A DNA stretch of 64,000 nucleotides from Calvatia gigantea (taxonomy: Eukaryota; Basidiomycota; Agaricomycetes; Agaricales; Lycoperdaceae): NCBI GenBank assembly GCA_025093985.1, contig JACAAK010000014.1, positions 1,116,001-1,180,000 of the forward strand, written 5' to 3'. Positions 1 to 12,580 of this stretch are shown piece by piece. Positions within the stretch are counted from its first letter, which is position 1; each line of letters begins with the position of its first letter. A program made the translations under genes and the position numbers. Under the pieces are notes generated by a model. It searched no databases. It saw only the letters and a program-made list of their open reading frames with translations, and was not told the origin of the DNA.

Positions 1-1382
1 AGATGTTTACATTCTGGGTAAAAGATTAATTGAGTTGGAGTTGGAGTTATGGAGGAAACCATTTTGTGTGGAGAGAATGGGCTTACCGGCGCTGAGCCAT
101 ACGGGGTATTCTACTAGTCCGCGTTTGATTTTAGCATGGAGGGCAGGCATGCTTTGGTCATCGAATGGTACCTTGCCGCAGACGAGGACGTAAAGGACGA
201 CGCCAAAACTCCATACGTCGACCTCTGGGCCGGTGTAGACACGTGCATTGAGTAGTTCGGGCGCAGCAAAGTAGAGGGAGCCGCAGAATGTGGAAAGGTG
301 GTTGAGAGGATCATATAGATTTGAGAGCCCAAAATCGATGATTTTGATATTGCCTGTCTGCGAGATGAGGATATTTTCGATTTTGAGGTCTATAGACACA
401 CACACACACACACACGTGAACATAAGTGAGAAAAAAGACGATCATCAGCTCCAGTTTCAAGGAGAACGAAAATCAAAAACTGACCGCGATGAACGACGTT
501 GTTCTGATGACAGTAATCAATCGCGCTTCCAATCTGTCTCGCAAATTTCCTTGCAACGCGCTCGCGCAGTCGGCCGTGGCTTATAATATAATCGAGCATC
601 TGCCCACCGTTGACGTACTCAAACACCATGTAGTAGTGATGCTGGTGGACAATCATCTCGCGCATTCCGCAGACGTAGGGGTGATAGAGCAACATGGAGA
701 GGGCGGCTTCTCTGAGGGTGCGAACCTCCTTTGAAGCATCCTTGGTAGCTTGTTTTGTTGCCGACTCGGATATGACACCGTTCGCAGGTGGAGGCTGCGG
801 ATATACACGCGGAAGAATCTTGACAGCGAGCTAAAACAAACAAAAAATGATGCGAAAAAAAGAAAGAAAAAAAAAGAAAAAGAGGGAGCTCGTCGATAGC
901 TGAAACACATGAAATAGAAAGAAACGTGGACGTACCTTTTCGCCAGTGATGTTGTGAGTTGCGAGTTTGACCTTGCCCATACTACCGGCGCCAAGGGTCT
1001 TACTGAGGGTATAATCCCCTAGCAAGCGGTTTGTGCGGGACCGACCCGAAGACTGAGTCTCTCGGTCTCGGGTGCGCTTTGACTGGGAACTATTCGATGC
1101 AGGGGCATCCTTGGAAGAGTCGTCATGGGGAGGGGTAGCTGACTGGTTAGGCTGTTGAACGATGTTGTATGCCTGCGGGGGCATAGATACAGGGCGTGGT
1201 CTATGTGACGAAGGCTGCGGGCGTGGTTGAGGTGAGGGATTGTAGGTGTGGTGGTTGTTGTTGTGGTTTGAGGGTGCGGTGGCGGTGGTATTAGGGATGG
1301 TAATATTGTCCACCTCGTGTCCGTGAGGCATCTGCTCAGGCAGAGCCGGAAGGTGTTGTGCTACAGCTGGGTGGTAGGACAT
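1..1382 (-). CDS. KIN1/PAR-1-like serine/threonine protein kinase, 5' part
   Basis: Minus strand, leaving the window at base 1. Exons read as 1382-936, 830-485, 389-87 and 13-1, with GT-AG introns. The first ~120 residues are a low-complexity Asn/His/Ser/Pro-rich head. The kinase domain follows: glycine loop [11 protein letters not shown], a Lys in LAVKILPR, catalytic loop HRDLKIENI rebuilt across intron 2, DFGLS, and an activation segment [16 protein letters not shown]. The TFCGS threonine context is typical of MARK/Kin1 kinases activated by an LKB1-type kinase, and [11 protein letters not shown] matches yeast Kin1/Kin2. Family role (known): polarity, secretion and septation kinases at the plasma membrane. 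The last bases start the expected SAECKHL. The C-terminal KA1 region would lie outside the window. No frame problem is seen. An alternative is another CAMK/AMPK-like kinase. Confidence 0.85.
396..415. repeat. (AC)10 microsatellite
   Basis: Ten uninterrupted AC units lie in intron 2 of the KIN1-like gene, next to its acceptor. The tract is a likely length polymorphism; no function is inferred. Confidence 0.95.
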
Positions 1383-2189
1383 AGGTGGGTTGGAAATGAT
1401 AACAAATCAAAGAGGGAGGAGGAGGGTCCGTGCGGGTCCAGCACAGCTCGCGCGCTCTCTCACGGCAACCGTATTCGTGGTAGCCAGCAGTGAGCTCAGT
1501 GTGGCCGTCCCTTGCGGGGAAGGTTGACGGAAGAAAGGAAAAAGACTCAGGCGCTTGATTGTGGGACTTTTTTTTTGTGTGTCTTTCCGGGTCACTCTAT
1601 ATTGAGGTAAACACTACTCCTATAATGCTATTTACTCGACTTGGTCGGCAGCCAGCGCACTGGGTGCTGGTTGAACATGGGCCATGGCGGAATAACAATC
1701 TATTAAAGATTCAGTGTTTAGCGAAGAACAGGCCGCGAAGAGAAGCGACACTTACAAGCGCAAGGATCGCAGTAACAGCTCCGAAGATCCCAAACGTCAC
1801 CAGCAGCGACTGCAGCAGCAAAGCCTACCACGAACGACAACACCTGTACATACATTCAGCATTTCTACCCCCAAGTATATCATGTGAAACATTCTTACAG
1901 TGGTCGCAATGAGGACGACACGCGCTATCTCATCCACGCGTTGTTGCCCAACAAAATCCTAGAACTGAACTGTCAGCATCACCAACCACCAGCTAAACCA
2001 GTAGCACAACGCAACGCACAATCTTGCCTTCGATATACTGTTGCATGGTCGCTTAACGCAGGTTCATTGCAAAGTTTAGTCCGACGTGTCACTACATCGT
2101 ATTAACGTCCCACGGCCTCTGCCGGTTCCTACGCCTCTTCCCCACACAACACGACACGTACAGCCATTACAGAACTACAAAACTCTATT
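1383..2189. other. Intergenic: upstream region of KIN1-like gene and downstream of STE24
   Basis: No convincing gene is seen. The first ~180 bases have pyrimidine-rich stretches on the minus strand, as expected for a promoter and 5' UTR of the kinase gene. Short open frames here lack codon or domain support. Confidence 0.5.
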
Positions 2190-3857
2190 CTATATACGTT
2201 TCTTATTCTTCGCTTCCTGGAACCCTTCCAGGGCTTTCAACCGTTCCGTGAGTGTGGGGTGCGAGTGATGGTACGCAGAGTACAACCAATCAACCCACAC
2301 AGTCGATAGATTCTTGACGTGCAGGGTAATCAGCGCCTTTCCAAGTCGCTCACCCATATCACCCATACTCTTTTCGTTCAACTTTTCCTCCAACTCGACA
2401 GCGAACCTGTCAGCTTCCCATTCGAATTTACGACTGACAGCGTTCATACCGATGCTGATGAAAGCCTCGAGAGGTGTGAGGATCATCTGGAAAAGAAGGA
2501 AAGCGACAATGGTAGGTGGCAGAGCTGACACTTCTTTGGAAAAGTCAAAGGCACGGAGCAAGGGAGGAGCGTGGAGGAAGGCAGGGAAGAGTGCGAGAAT
2601 GGTGAAGATGTGAAGTTGCGAGATGGCCATGAGCTTGGTTGGGTGGAGGTAGTACCAGTGCCCGAGCTCGTGGGCGAGCACAGCTTCGACCTCTTCGGGC
2701 TTGGACTGTTGGATGAGTAGTATCGAAAATCACGATGTGTTTGCTCTGTGAAACCATTGTTATTATAAAAAATGTGTGTGTGTATGTCAAGCTGTTAATG
2801 CTCACCCAAGGTAATCCAAAGAAGTACGCGTTCGAGTGTGAACTCCTCTTCGATCCGTCAATCTCATACAAGTGCTTCAAGGGGAACTTGAGCTTGGCCG
2901 CCAAGGCTTCAATCCTACTCCTCAAATCACCCTCTGCAAGCGGTGACAGCTTGTTGAACAAAGGCTGAATAACCGTGGGGTAAAGCACGACCATCGCCAA
3001 CTGGAATGTTATCCTACACGCGAGTTACTATTCTGTTCAGCAGGAACGACAGTCAAGGAACACTCACATGAAAGCCATCAACCAAGGCACAAACCTATCT
3101 CCAGCCCACTCGAAGATGTACAAGAACACCGCGAGGAATGGTGCACCAAGGACAAACGCGATGGCCCAGCCTTTCAAGAGGTCCATGACGAACAACTTGG
3201 GCGTTGTTTTGTTAAACCCATGTTTTTCCTCCAACACGAACGTGCCATAAGCTTGCAATGGTAAGGTCGGGATGGATGACACGAAGAACAAAATGAACAC
3301 AAATGCGATTGACTGTGAAATCTACAAACAAAAAACGAAACCATTAGCACCAAGCCTATTCTTATAAAGCGAGCCAAGAAAAGGGGAGAGAAAAGCACAC
3401 CTGGTATTGAGAACCATATCCAAACTTGCCCAAAAGACCCCCAGCAGCTCTCCACGCCCATGCATAGAACCCAAATTGCAACATCAACGAATCCAACGTC
3501 TGTTTATACAAGCCGCTCACAAAAGCAAACTTGGCCTTGTCTCGACCATACACTTGTGATTTTTGGAATTCCCCAGGCTGGAAATGTCCCTCTAAGGATT
3601 TTGGCGGTTCGGTTTTGCTGTATAGCGGGTATTGCCTCAACCTATTACCGGCCAAGGAAAAATGAAATAAAATAAAGAAGGGAATGTCAGCACATATACA
3701 TTTAGTAGAAAGGACGAAAGACACACAGCAAATACGACTCGAAAATCGTCACAGACCACGAAAACACCTGCACGTAAAACTTCCAATCGATCGGGTCCGT
3801 CGATACGAACGCCAGGCGACTTTGAACCGCCTGGAGTTGGGTATGTAAAATGTCCAT
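2190..3857 (-). CDS. STE24: STE24-type CAAX prenyl protease (zinc metallopeptidase), frame broken once
   Basis: Integral ER membrane zinc protease that trims the farnesylated CAAX end and processes a-factor-type pheromones (family knowledge). Exons: 3857-3727, 3641-3401, 3321-3068, 3013-2806 and 2745-2190. Visible features: N-terminal DPIDWKFYVQVFSW helix, YPTVIQPLFNK, zinc motif HELGH followed by WYYLHPTKLM, third ligand in EWEADRFA, and a Lys/Arg C-terminus (NKKRI) resembling an ER signal. Start chosen at MDILHTQLQAVQ because it aligns with the family start. The reading frame slips by one between FDT (frame of SKHIVIFDT) and LIQQSKPEEVEAV: one extra base near 2718, just before the active site. 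Without that base the protein reads through at the expected ~450 residues. Either a sequence error or a recent null allele. Confidence 0.88.
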
Positions 3858-4199
3858 GGGGGTCTATGTGTCAGTGTATGTCAGTGAGAGCAGGAAGGAG
3901 AGAAGAAGGCGGAGACTGCGTGTTCTGCGCGTCTGTATGGAGTTGGACGACGTGGCGACCTTGTTCCAATCAAACTGCACAGCCACGTTCCCATTTTTGG
4001 ACTCGAGCCGAGGGGCCTGTAATGACTGTGTCAGTGAAATGCGATCCGGGATTGGCTGCCGGATCATTCTTACACTTAAGTTACCGTTAAGTTACGCTTT
4101 TTTTCAAGGAGTTCGAGTTATGTATTGAAGTTGTTTAAAGTTCGGTATAACATACAAAATTTGAGGCTGGTCCATAGGTTGAAGAACAACAAGCCCTTA

Positions 4200-5297
4200 C
4201 TAGTTCTGCAAAGAATATCCAACTGGGCCGCTAATCTTTTGCATATTCAACAGATTGTCCAGCATGTTTCTGGCCCTCCAATTGTCCGGTAAAGATTCTT
4301 TGAAATCGTCGCCTTTCATCCACTCGAGGCCATGTTGAAGGATATTCCGTGCTCTTGTCGATCCTCCCCGGATATCGCCAATGCAGCCGTGCAAGGTCGC
4401 TCTTGGAGCGGTTGAGCTATAGGTGGCGCAATGCAAGATATTGTTATTGTAGAACACGGTTTCTCCGGCTGTCGTAGGGATCAAGATTGTCACGTTTTAA
4501 ATTTAAATTGTTAATCAGAACTTACGCTGTAAAGTCAAACGGACCACTCCCGGCATATCCAAGGGGTTTTTGGGAGGATCCTGGGTTTCCGAACGCTGGC
4601 GCTGTTCAGGGGTTCTCACTTTCTTGTGCGAACCTGGAACGATGTACAAGCAGCTATCGGTGTATAAAGCACTGGAAGCACAAGAATATGAGAATAGGAA
4701 GGGATCGTATTCGTTGGAACGCACGCATTCCATTGAACCTGATTTCCGAAATCAGTGGGCAGGCATGAGGGAATTCCAACCATATACGCACCCCATGATG
4801 CCATTTTTGTAGCGCGTTCCGCTCTTCTTCTTCAGCCGCCTTCTCATTTACATCATCCCTATGCCAACGTAGAGCAAAATCATGGTTCAACGGATTGATG
4901 AGTATATTGAATAATTCTTCCGGAGACATGAGCAACCACCGCTCCAAAGAACCAACAGGATAACCAACCGAGCTGCAACTCCGCATCGCTACAACCTAAA
5001 AGCTCTTTGGCTACATTCAGCAAACGCTCTGAGGTATACCATTTCCCGAACGAGGGTTCGCCCTAGTTGTGGGTGCATGATATGTTGGACACCCCAAGAG
5101 TCAGGGTTATCAACATCGTAGGGAGGGAACTGTTTGCCGACAGTTCGACGATGAGGCCATTTTCCGTCGCGGGTCTTCTGTATAACCCTTTGGCAAGCAG
5201 CTTCCAGTTCGTTCCAATCCTCTGGAGCTATGAGTCCCGGAACAACGACGTAACCTTGTTCGTCGTAGGTCAATTTGATTGAGCTGTCGATGGCCAT
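4200..5297 (-). CDS. Phytanoyl-CoA dioxygenase (PhyH)-like Fe(II)/2-oxoglutarate oxygenase, frame broken once
   Basis: Exons: 5297-4969, 4916-4792, 4738-4725 (14 bases), 4671-4526 and 4468-4200, giving ~294 residues. The iron-binding set is visible: HxD in LRWHRDDV, the distal His in NILHCATY and the 2-oxoglutarate Arg in PRATLHG. Also seen are LYIVPGSHKK and the N-terminal GYVVVPGLIAPEDW typical of fungal PhyH proteins. Substrate is unknown; relatives hydroxylate small molecules. The frame changes by +1 at about 5060: the MHPQLG frame must move to EPSFGKWYTSERLLNVAKELLG, so one base is in excess. The micro-exon encodes VQWNA and restores the phase exactly, which supports the model. Transcribed away from the RNase H-like gene across a ~510-base gap. 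Confidence 0.8.
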
Positions 5298-5810
5298 GGG
5301 TGAGATACTTAACGTTGTTCTTGAGATCGTGGTGGGATGGATGAACGAATTGCCCCAGGAATGCGGGCACGGAGCCCGTGTTATATACGTGTTTTATTAG
5401 AGTATGCAGCCATTTTCTGTCAGTCACGCGGTGCTTGGAATCCATGTGGTTGATTGTCGAAGGAGATTCAATTGCATCATAGGTACTTCTCGGGCCGAAG
5501 GTGCGTGTTGTGCATAGCCAGGAGCTGAGGGATTGGAGGCTACTTATTGAAGGACGCAGATTCGTAGAAAGAAACAACGGAATTGACGACCAAGGTCGAT
5601 GAGGCCTCGACGAGGCTTAGAGTCGGAGTTCGGGATTTGGGGTAGCCGAAAAGGCTATCGTTATAACAGATGCGGGGTCGAATGCAAGTGATCAAAGAAG
5701 TAAGCGAGAATCTCAATTCAATCCCACTCAACGGCCACGTTCCCAAGCTCTAATATATTCAAACGTTAACATGCTGTCTTTGTTCAGGTACATCCTGTTT
5801 TCGAACTTCG
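5298..5810. other. Divergent intergenic region
   Basis: The likely shared promoter of the minus-strand PhyH-like gene and the plus-strand RNase H-like gene. No TATA box or other gene could be assigned with confidence. Confidence 0.4.
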
Positions 5811-7664
5811 ATGTCAACTACGAGGTATTACCAGCTGGGAGGGTTTAGGCCGGATATTCGATGGTAAGAGCGCTCAATACTATCCTGCCCGTTGGTCGGA
5901 ATTTACCAGTCAATTGATAGGTTCGAGGGCGACTGGAACGACAAGAAGATTGTGGACCTCTTGGCTGGACCAGAGTCACCACTTCGCCCCACCAGCGAAC
6001 GTCCACTGGAACTCGTTTTAGGTGAGTAAACCGCCCCCAGCCATAGAAGTTTACCTTACCATTATCGTAGGTATAAAACGCAAAGGGACCTCCCATTTGC
6101 TTCTGGCGGATATTCAAGCAAGTGCCTTTGAGCGCACTGGAAAGAAAAGGCCTCAAAAATTCAGTACCATAGACGACTACGAATCTGTATCTCCAATCTA
6201 CTTCAACTCGGCAGACGAACTTAAGAAAAAGCTTGGAATGCTGAAGCCAAAAGCAAGGAAGGGCAAAAAAGAAGAACCCTGGGACACCAGTCAGGCGAAT
6301 AAGTCTTTTACTGGTGGGGATCGTGGAGTTTTGAGAGGAGAGTTCGAACATGGGAGGTATGGTCCTTTAGCTTCGTGCCATGGATTTTATTGACTGCCTA
6401 TCCGTCTTTCCTTAGGGTACTTTATCGCTTGCTACGAAACACCATCAATCCTGCGTTGTATTCCCTCCCGGATGTTTCTTCGTGCACCAACCTTCGCGTT
6501 CTATCCTTCGTGTGTAACCTCCGAGCCGCCGACTTCCGTCCATACGAAGAAAGACAGCAATCACCTCGCCCTCTTGATTATGGTTGGGCAGAGGCGAATA
6601 TTCTTGATTCAAAGTTGTCCTTAAAACCTGGGTCCGCGGCTCACCTTGTGAGGGCAGAAGATCGTTTGCTTGGAACTGGACGTCCTAACGTCGTGAGTAT
6701 CTCGCGAGCCGTGGAAGTTGGGGAATGATGGCTAAATTACTTCCTTGTCAGCCCTTTGAACATGGAAAGACACTCGTTGAAAGTCAGGAACAAATAGCAT
6801 TATTGGCCCAACGATTCTTTTCAACGTTCCGGAGAGAACTCACTGACGACCCGAGTAGTCTTGCTTGTCTACGACGAAAAACTTGCGCGCAATGCTCTAC
6901 ATGAACTAGGAGTACAGACTACAACGTGGGAGTCTGGTATTAACAGCCTACTCAGACAAAGGGTAATTTCCAATGTATTTGTGAAACGCAGTTCATTTAA
7001 AAAGAATCGTAGATCAAACCGGAGGCGTCTCGCCCGCAGCAACCCACAGGTTCAGTGTCCCATCGCAGACCTATGAATGATTTTGAAACCCGCAGACAAA
7101 GGGTTCGCGATCGTTCGCAGTCCCCAATCCAGCAGGTCAAAACAGACCCGGACGACCCCAACCGGCGACCTTCTTCGGGCCGAAGATCTCCTCTCCCTCC
7201 CCAACGACGGAAGTACGCGCCTATATACGTTGTGGATGTTCGAGTTCTCTACCGGACCATGATGCAATCGCAGTCCGAGAGACTTCTCTGGGAGGTCGCC
7301 CAAAAACTAGGTGTGAAGTTGCAAAATGAGAATAGTTGGTGTGCCGGTAATGAGGCAGTGTAAGGCTTCCCCTTCTGGCTCCCTTTCATTGCGCTTACGC
7401 TCGCTTCCAAGATACTTATTCCAACTCTGGCATTCAATGGTTTCGGGAAGTGCAATCGATGAACAACGTGCCTCAAGGATGGATTCCATCAACCATACGA
7501 TCGAATCCAAGCCCGGCGCCGCCCAGCAGCCACCTGTTTCGGCCACTGCCGAGGATTCCGATGAGGAGTTCGACCCGAATGATATTGTCCAAGTTTCCAA
7601 CACGACCCGGCAAGGAGGTGACGATAGCGACGACAGTGACACGGATTATGGCAGCGATTACTGA
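5811..7664 (+). CDS. RNase H-fold (Gfd2/YDR514C-like exonuclease domain) protein, frame broken once
   Basis: Seven exons: 5811-5863, 5921-6021, 6071-6356, 6416-6692, 6752-6962, 7013-7359 and 7412-7664, about 500 residues. N-terminal part: EGDWNDKKIVDLLAGPESPL, then a Lys-rich segment. The C-terminal third has LLVYDEKLARNALHELGV, YAPIYVVDVRVLYRTM and WCAGNEAVYLFQLWHSMVSG, a pattern I associate with fungal Gfd2/YDR514C-like RNase H-fold domains (putative 3'-5' exonucleases). The tail is acidic (DSDEEFDPND, then SDDSDTDYGSDY). The frame must shift at ~6851 (GACGAC, C, CGAGTAGTC): one extra C. Catalytic acids cannot be assigned by eye, so activity is unproven. Family call is moderate; that this is one spliced gene is firm because exon phases agree everywhere else. 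Confidence 0.6.
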
Positions 7665-8126
7665 ACGTGAACGTTTGAACCTTGGCCCCGAGAGGTCAGT
7701 CTGGTCGCGACAGGTGTTCTATTTTTACGTCCGACAGGCGTTGATACGTTTCAATGTTCGTTGTTGGCCCAGTTGGACTGTCTATATATCATCTTGGTAG
7801 TATCAAGAAAACCTAATTTACTTATGGCCTCGATATATAGTTTGTGATACATCGGATAGAAAAAAGCAGCAAACAACGGGGCCTGGGAGGGACTACTAAA
7901 AATAGCTCACAGCCAACCGGCTGTGCACCCAATTTGGACTGGACTCGTATCATGGCCTGACAATGGAACCCAGCCACACCAGAAGTTCATCAGCCATCAT
8001 CAAGTCATTGCGCATGTTGCCACGGCGGTTCTTGTTGTGTTCTCACATTATACTATCATCTCTATTACTCCCTCAGCTCGCCTTTTATCGGCTTCCAGAC
8101 CCTAGAGACTGCCATTTGCCTCTGCA

Positions 8127-11009
8127 ATGACGGACTCACGGCGCCACGCATTGTCACAAACGGGAAGCTCTGCTTCTACGTTAGTGCCATCTTCAGATGG
8201 CCACTACAGCAGCGGCAGCACTAAGCGATTCCGGGAGACGATTGAAACCATTCCCTCACCTGAAGAGGAACTGGAAGGACGCCGCCCTAAGCCCTATGTA
8301 CGTCCATTTGAGCTTACCGCTGCCCCGATCCCAAGAGATGGGCTCACCGCCACATAGGAACCTCCCTATGCGCATGTGTTTTTTCTCTTCGGCACACCTA
8401 TTATTTTCATAACGATGGGCGTTGTACTCGAAATTGCCACAAGGTTGTCAGACAAGCAAGGAGGTATGCACATTAATCAACCATCTTTGTCGTCCTCGGG
8501 GTGAATTTACGTCGAATGGCGTTCCCCTCGTTATTAGGCTTCAAGGTACCAACGGTAAATGTTTTCGGGACAGTGTCTGGTCAATTCCTTGCAGTGCGTC
8601 TCCGTTCTAATTCAAATTCGTGATCTTGTTCTCAAGAAGAATATGCCAGTCTATAATCCCAACATTGTGAGTCAATTTCACCAATCGGTCTCGCACCTTG
8701 CGGATCGAGGTCGGGTTTCCTCCCGATGAAAGCCTGCACTACCTATATTCTCCCTAATCTGTGGTCCGACTAATCGGCTCCTTGGCATGATATCGTTTCT
8801 CTTGGGTACTAATTTCACCCATTTTTCATACATTTTCCAGGATCATCCTTCCATACGCCATCATGTACCGATCGCATGACTGGGTCCTACGTTGGTTTCA
8901 AGTAGGCTGTATTCTCTTCGTTCAACCCCATTTCATGAGCTCACGGTTTTTGATAGCCCTATATAGTTCTTCAGAGAGGTGGCGCTTCTGCTGAAGAAAG
9001 CTTGCTACTTGACTATGTAGGTCTTTTGATTATTTTTTATGCCAAGTTCTCATCTTCCCGATTACCAGGTCTTTCAAGGGTAAGCAAATTCCCTGCTTGG
9101 CGGTACCCATCTAACGGGAAACAGTCCATTCTTTTCCCTATTCCGCGCGCTCAAGTACAAACACCGTGTTCTCTTCTTGTCCTCGTTTACGGCCCTTGTC
9201 ACTTACTCTTTCCAGCCGCTGGGTGAGCTGATTTATTTTTTCTCCGCAATCCTGCTCACGCAATTGGTTAAGCTGGCTCGATCTTCCAGATTAGACAAAC
9301 CCCCCAAACCGAAAGTGAATATTCCCACTTAAAATTTGCAGACCCGTTACTCATTGCGAATTAGGAGGGGTGCAAATAATGAGCACGGAATCAATATCCT
9401 TGGCGGATCAGAATGAAACAAACTCCTTGAATGGATTCTTAGCTGCATCTGGCTATGTTGAGGCGGCAGCCCTTCATGGGCTAGGGGATCCCCCTTTTGT
9501 CTTCAACAATTGGACAACGTCGGCGTTTGTGGTGCGCCCTCCTATCATTTTGATGAAGGCGGTATTTATGGAATTTTAGTTCCCCAAAGGACCCGGTTTG
9601 AACGGGACGGTAACAGTTAACACGACTGCTATTAGCACCATCGTCAACTGTGCCAATCCGGCTCAGAGTGTTGACGTAGTCCCCACGCTACCTCCAGGTA
9701 ACTTTACCTTTAATTCCGCCTCAGTTGAGGGATGCACACCTGGGAAGAACATTACGCTCAATCCCCAGGTAAGCCCACAGATAGTAATGACCGACTCTGG
9801 TTAACGATTGCGCACAGTCGGCAACCCAACAGTATGGCGTGGTCAATGTCACTTGCCCAGACCAAACCCCCCCAGAGGACGATGTAATGTTTCAGCCAGT
9901 GATGTTTTGGTATGCCGCCTATGCAGGTCCGCTCGTGTATCTAAGTTAACTTGAATACCAAGGTTTTTCCAGCTCCGAGACCAAGAGACTCCAGAGGCAA
10001 AAACTATTTTTTGTCATCCCAAGATCGTCCCCTTCAATGTCACAGCCAGCGCACATCTCGAGGACGGAACACTTGATAGCTGCGCTCAGTCGGCGTCATT
10101 CGACATACCGAACAATGTCACAGGTCCGCCGAATAACGGGAAGGCCTACAACGGGTAAGTAATTTCCACCTTGACGCTTCACGTGTTGTTGATGCGGCGG
10201 TTCCAGCCTATTTTTCAGTGAAAATCCCGATCCCGATCCTTTCATTGACGCCCGAGCGAAGGCCATCAGTTCAGGTGTCCCTGGTACCATTTTCCGCACC
10301 GCACTTCGGAAGCCTGAAGGATTACAGGCAATATTCGACCTTCCGAATGGGATGTTAGATATCACTAGTCGGGTCTATGTAGGTGTTCAAGTTTTCTCTC
10401 ACGAAGAGTTGCGTTGTTGAACTGGATACTGGTAGACGCAACACCTTACGGTTTCTGCCAAGTCAATCTATTTTCGGAAAAATAACAACACCATAAACGC
10501 AGAACAAACCTTTGTTGCCCCCAGGCTTTGGATCGAGTAAGTTCTCTTCCCTTGTGACAGAAAATGCTGAAATCGTATTCCGCGTAGCCCTCTTCCAGCA
10601 CACTTCCTTGCTTTCTGTTTATGTGCAATAGGTGTAACAGGGCTCTTTACCCATTTCCTCAATCTGCGCCAACGGAGGAATTTGTTACTTGCAGCACCAC
10701 CTGGAAGCATCGCCTCTATCACCTGCCTTGACCGCACGATCTGGGTTTGGGGAGCTGATATTGCCTTACGATGATGAAGCGACACTGGAGAAGAAACTGG
10801 ATGGCATCAAATTCCGTCTGGACAAGAGGACGGGAGCCATTGTCGCGGATGAGGCACCTGACGCCGTTCCTGGAATGGGTCGAGATGACGCCATGCTCTC
10901 ATTGTTGGGAAGGCAGAAGCTACATCAGCATTCCGTGTCTTCTCAAGCCGCATTTCAAACTGCTGTGGGATATCCTCCGTGGGTGTATAAAACTCCATAT
11001 GATGACTAG
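8127..11009 (+). CDS. DUF3433-type multi-pass membrane protein, frame broken once
   Basis: Exons I could trace: 8127-8297, 8358-8463, 8538-8593, 8650-8666, 8841-8901, 8957-9016, 9069-9079 (11 bases), 9125-9222, 9273-9314, 9365-9528, 9580-9768, 9818-9909, 9963-10154, 10207-10378, 10436-10536 and 10588-11009. The protein starts with a hydrophilic head, then membrane helices (AHVFFLFGTPIIFITMGVV; SGQFLASIIPTLIILP; LSSFTALVTYSF). A large extracellular-looking domain with Asn-X-Ser/Thr sites follows, then another helix (FLAFCLCAIGVTGLFTHF) and a cytosolic tail ending VYKTPYDD. Order and motifs such as VLQRGGASAEESLLLDY and LGDPPFVFNNW suggest the DUF3433 family of fungi; function unknown. One extra base at ~10724 separates PPGSIASIT from ALTARSGFGELILPYDD. 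Confidence 0.72.
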
Positions 11010-12515
11010 GCTTTCGGACTTATCGCCTTTGATATACCCACCTTCGCTTTCGTTGATACATCTTGTACACTTCGCTCTCCTTGCATCGTCATCATGAACT
11101 ACCTTTTCTTCTTGGACATTAATTGTAGTAATTTTGTGGTTATTACGTCTGACAATGTAGAGTGGCGGGATAAATTTATGCACCCTTTCTGATCGCTTCC
11201 ACATCCTGTGGCCCGGGTATCACTACTGTGTCATAATCACAGAACAGCAGTTGCTATTGTAAAGGGGCACATTGGCACATTCCGATTTCACACCCGAGCC
11301 ATTAAGACTCTTGATGGTAGGGATTGGCTTCTGTGGGTTATTACCCCCATTGCCCTAAACGCGGACCCTTCGTATTCAAACCGACCTCGTATGGCGAATT
11401 CCTGTGCGTTCGAGGTCATCATTGGGGTATTAAGGTTGGGGGGTTGGCGTCACGTCACCCGAGGCAATTTCCGAAGGTCCGAAGGCAAACTCATCTTGCC
11501 GTTGATGGGGAAAACTTCATCAAGTTGCACGTCCGTGGAGAGGTGAGAATTTGAGAAAAACTCGAGCTGCAATAAAACAGAAAAGCCGTCGTCTGTGTCC
11601 TAAAAAATCAAATACTATGATAGAGCGGATACAAGATTATGCAAATATGGCATTGCTTTCAAGTGCTTCTTCCGGCGTTCAGATACACCCGCATTTCCTG
11701 AAAAGGTATGCCCTTGGCCTTACTGGGACAGGAGGAACTCAGCACTCACGAGTACTCAATATCCACTACTTAATTTCATGAGGGATTGCATGATACCTTT
11801 GAGAGTTAATAGCTTGTATACACCGGGCAATGCATTGGCGTTTAGCCGGGGGGAGTTGAGGTGGACACCACGGATCTGTTGTAAGATGGCAGCTTGCCTT
11901 TCCGAGTCGTTGTCGAGGTGCCTTGCAGGACCGATTGTTCACGGCGGCCGTGATAGATAATTCTGTTCATGTTATTGGGCTTCTCGGCCTAACATGAGCG
12001 GGGGACTTAAGGGGCGACACGCGATTTGCTTCTCGAGAAGACGAATGTCGAGTCCGCACAACATTCGGATGTCATTCTTCACATCGTATACTCCATAATT
12101 TGATCGCATCAGTCTATGGCTAAGGGTTCGGAGGACAGCGTGAGGAGAAATCTTGGTGAGGGGTCTCTTTCGAGTCTCTTTATCTTTTTGCTCGGCACCT
12201 CAGGCTATCAAAATGTGGTGGCGAGAGAGAAGAAGCATGACATGCCTAGTAGATTTTGTCGCATAAATAGTTCGAGACTCGACAGAGTCCCCTTTGTCGG
12301 GATTATTTCATTGGATGGGGTTTCACCTGGAGCGATAGCGAAGGTTCCCATGTATGTCAAAAATTACATATCTTCCACGTCAAACAAGACAGGCCCAGCA
12401 GCCGGCCTCCTGCGCCAAGAACGGCACTGCAGTGATGACCGCTTATTCTCTCGGGTTTCGAAGTTTTTTCAGTTTAAGTATAGCAGAATCCTGGATTGGA
12501 GGGCGCTGGGCAAGG
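11010..12515. other. Gene-poor gap
   Basis: About 1.5 kb between the DUF3433 gene and the first hydrophobin. Several 70-130-codon open frames are present on both strands, but none shows domain motifs, convincing splice sites or a codon pattern like the neighbours. I see no gene here. Confidence 0.5.
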
Positions 12516-12522
12516 TATAAAA
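12516..12522 (+). promoter_or_regulatory. TATA box of hydrophobin 1
   Basis: TATAAAA lies about 60 bases before the hydrophobin ATG at 12581, in the usual core-promoter position for highly expressed fungal hydrophobin genes. Confidence 0.6.
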
Positions 12523-12580
12523 TGTGCGGATGTATAAAGTGCGGGTCTAAGTGGGCTACTGGTCTCGAAACGAGAGAGAA

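Noticed and set aside
8290..8360. In-frame TAG after GLTAT in the DUF3433 gene as a premature stop
   Set aside because: The stop lies in a GTACGT...CATAG intron; splicing joins RRPKPY to EPPYAHVFF in phase.
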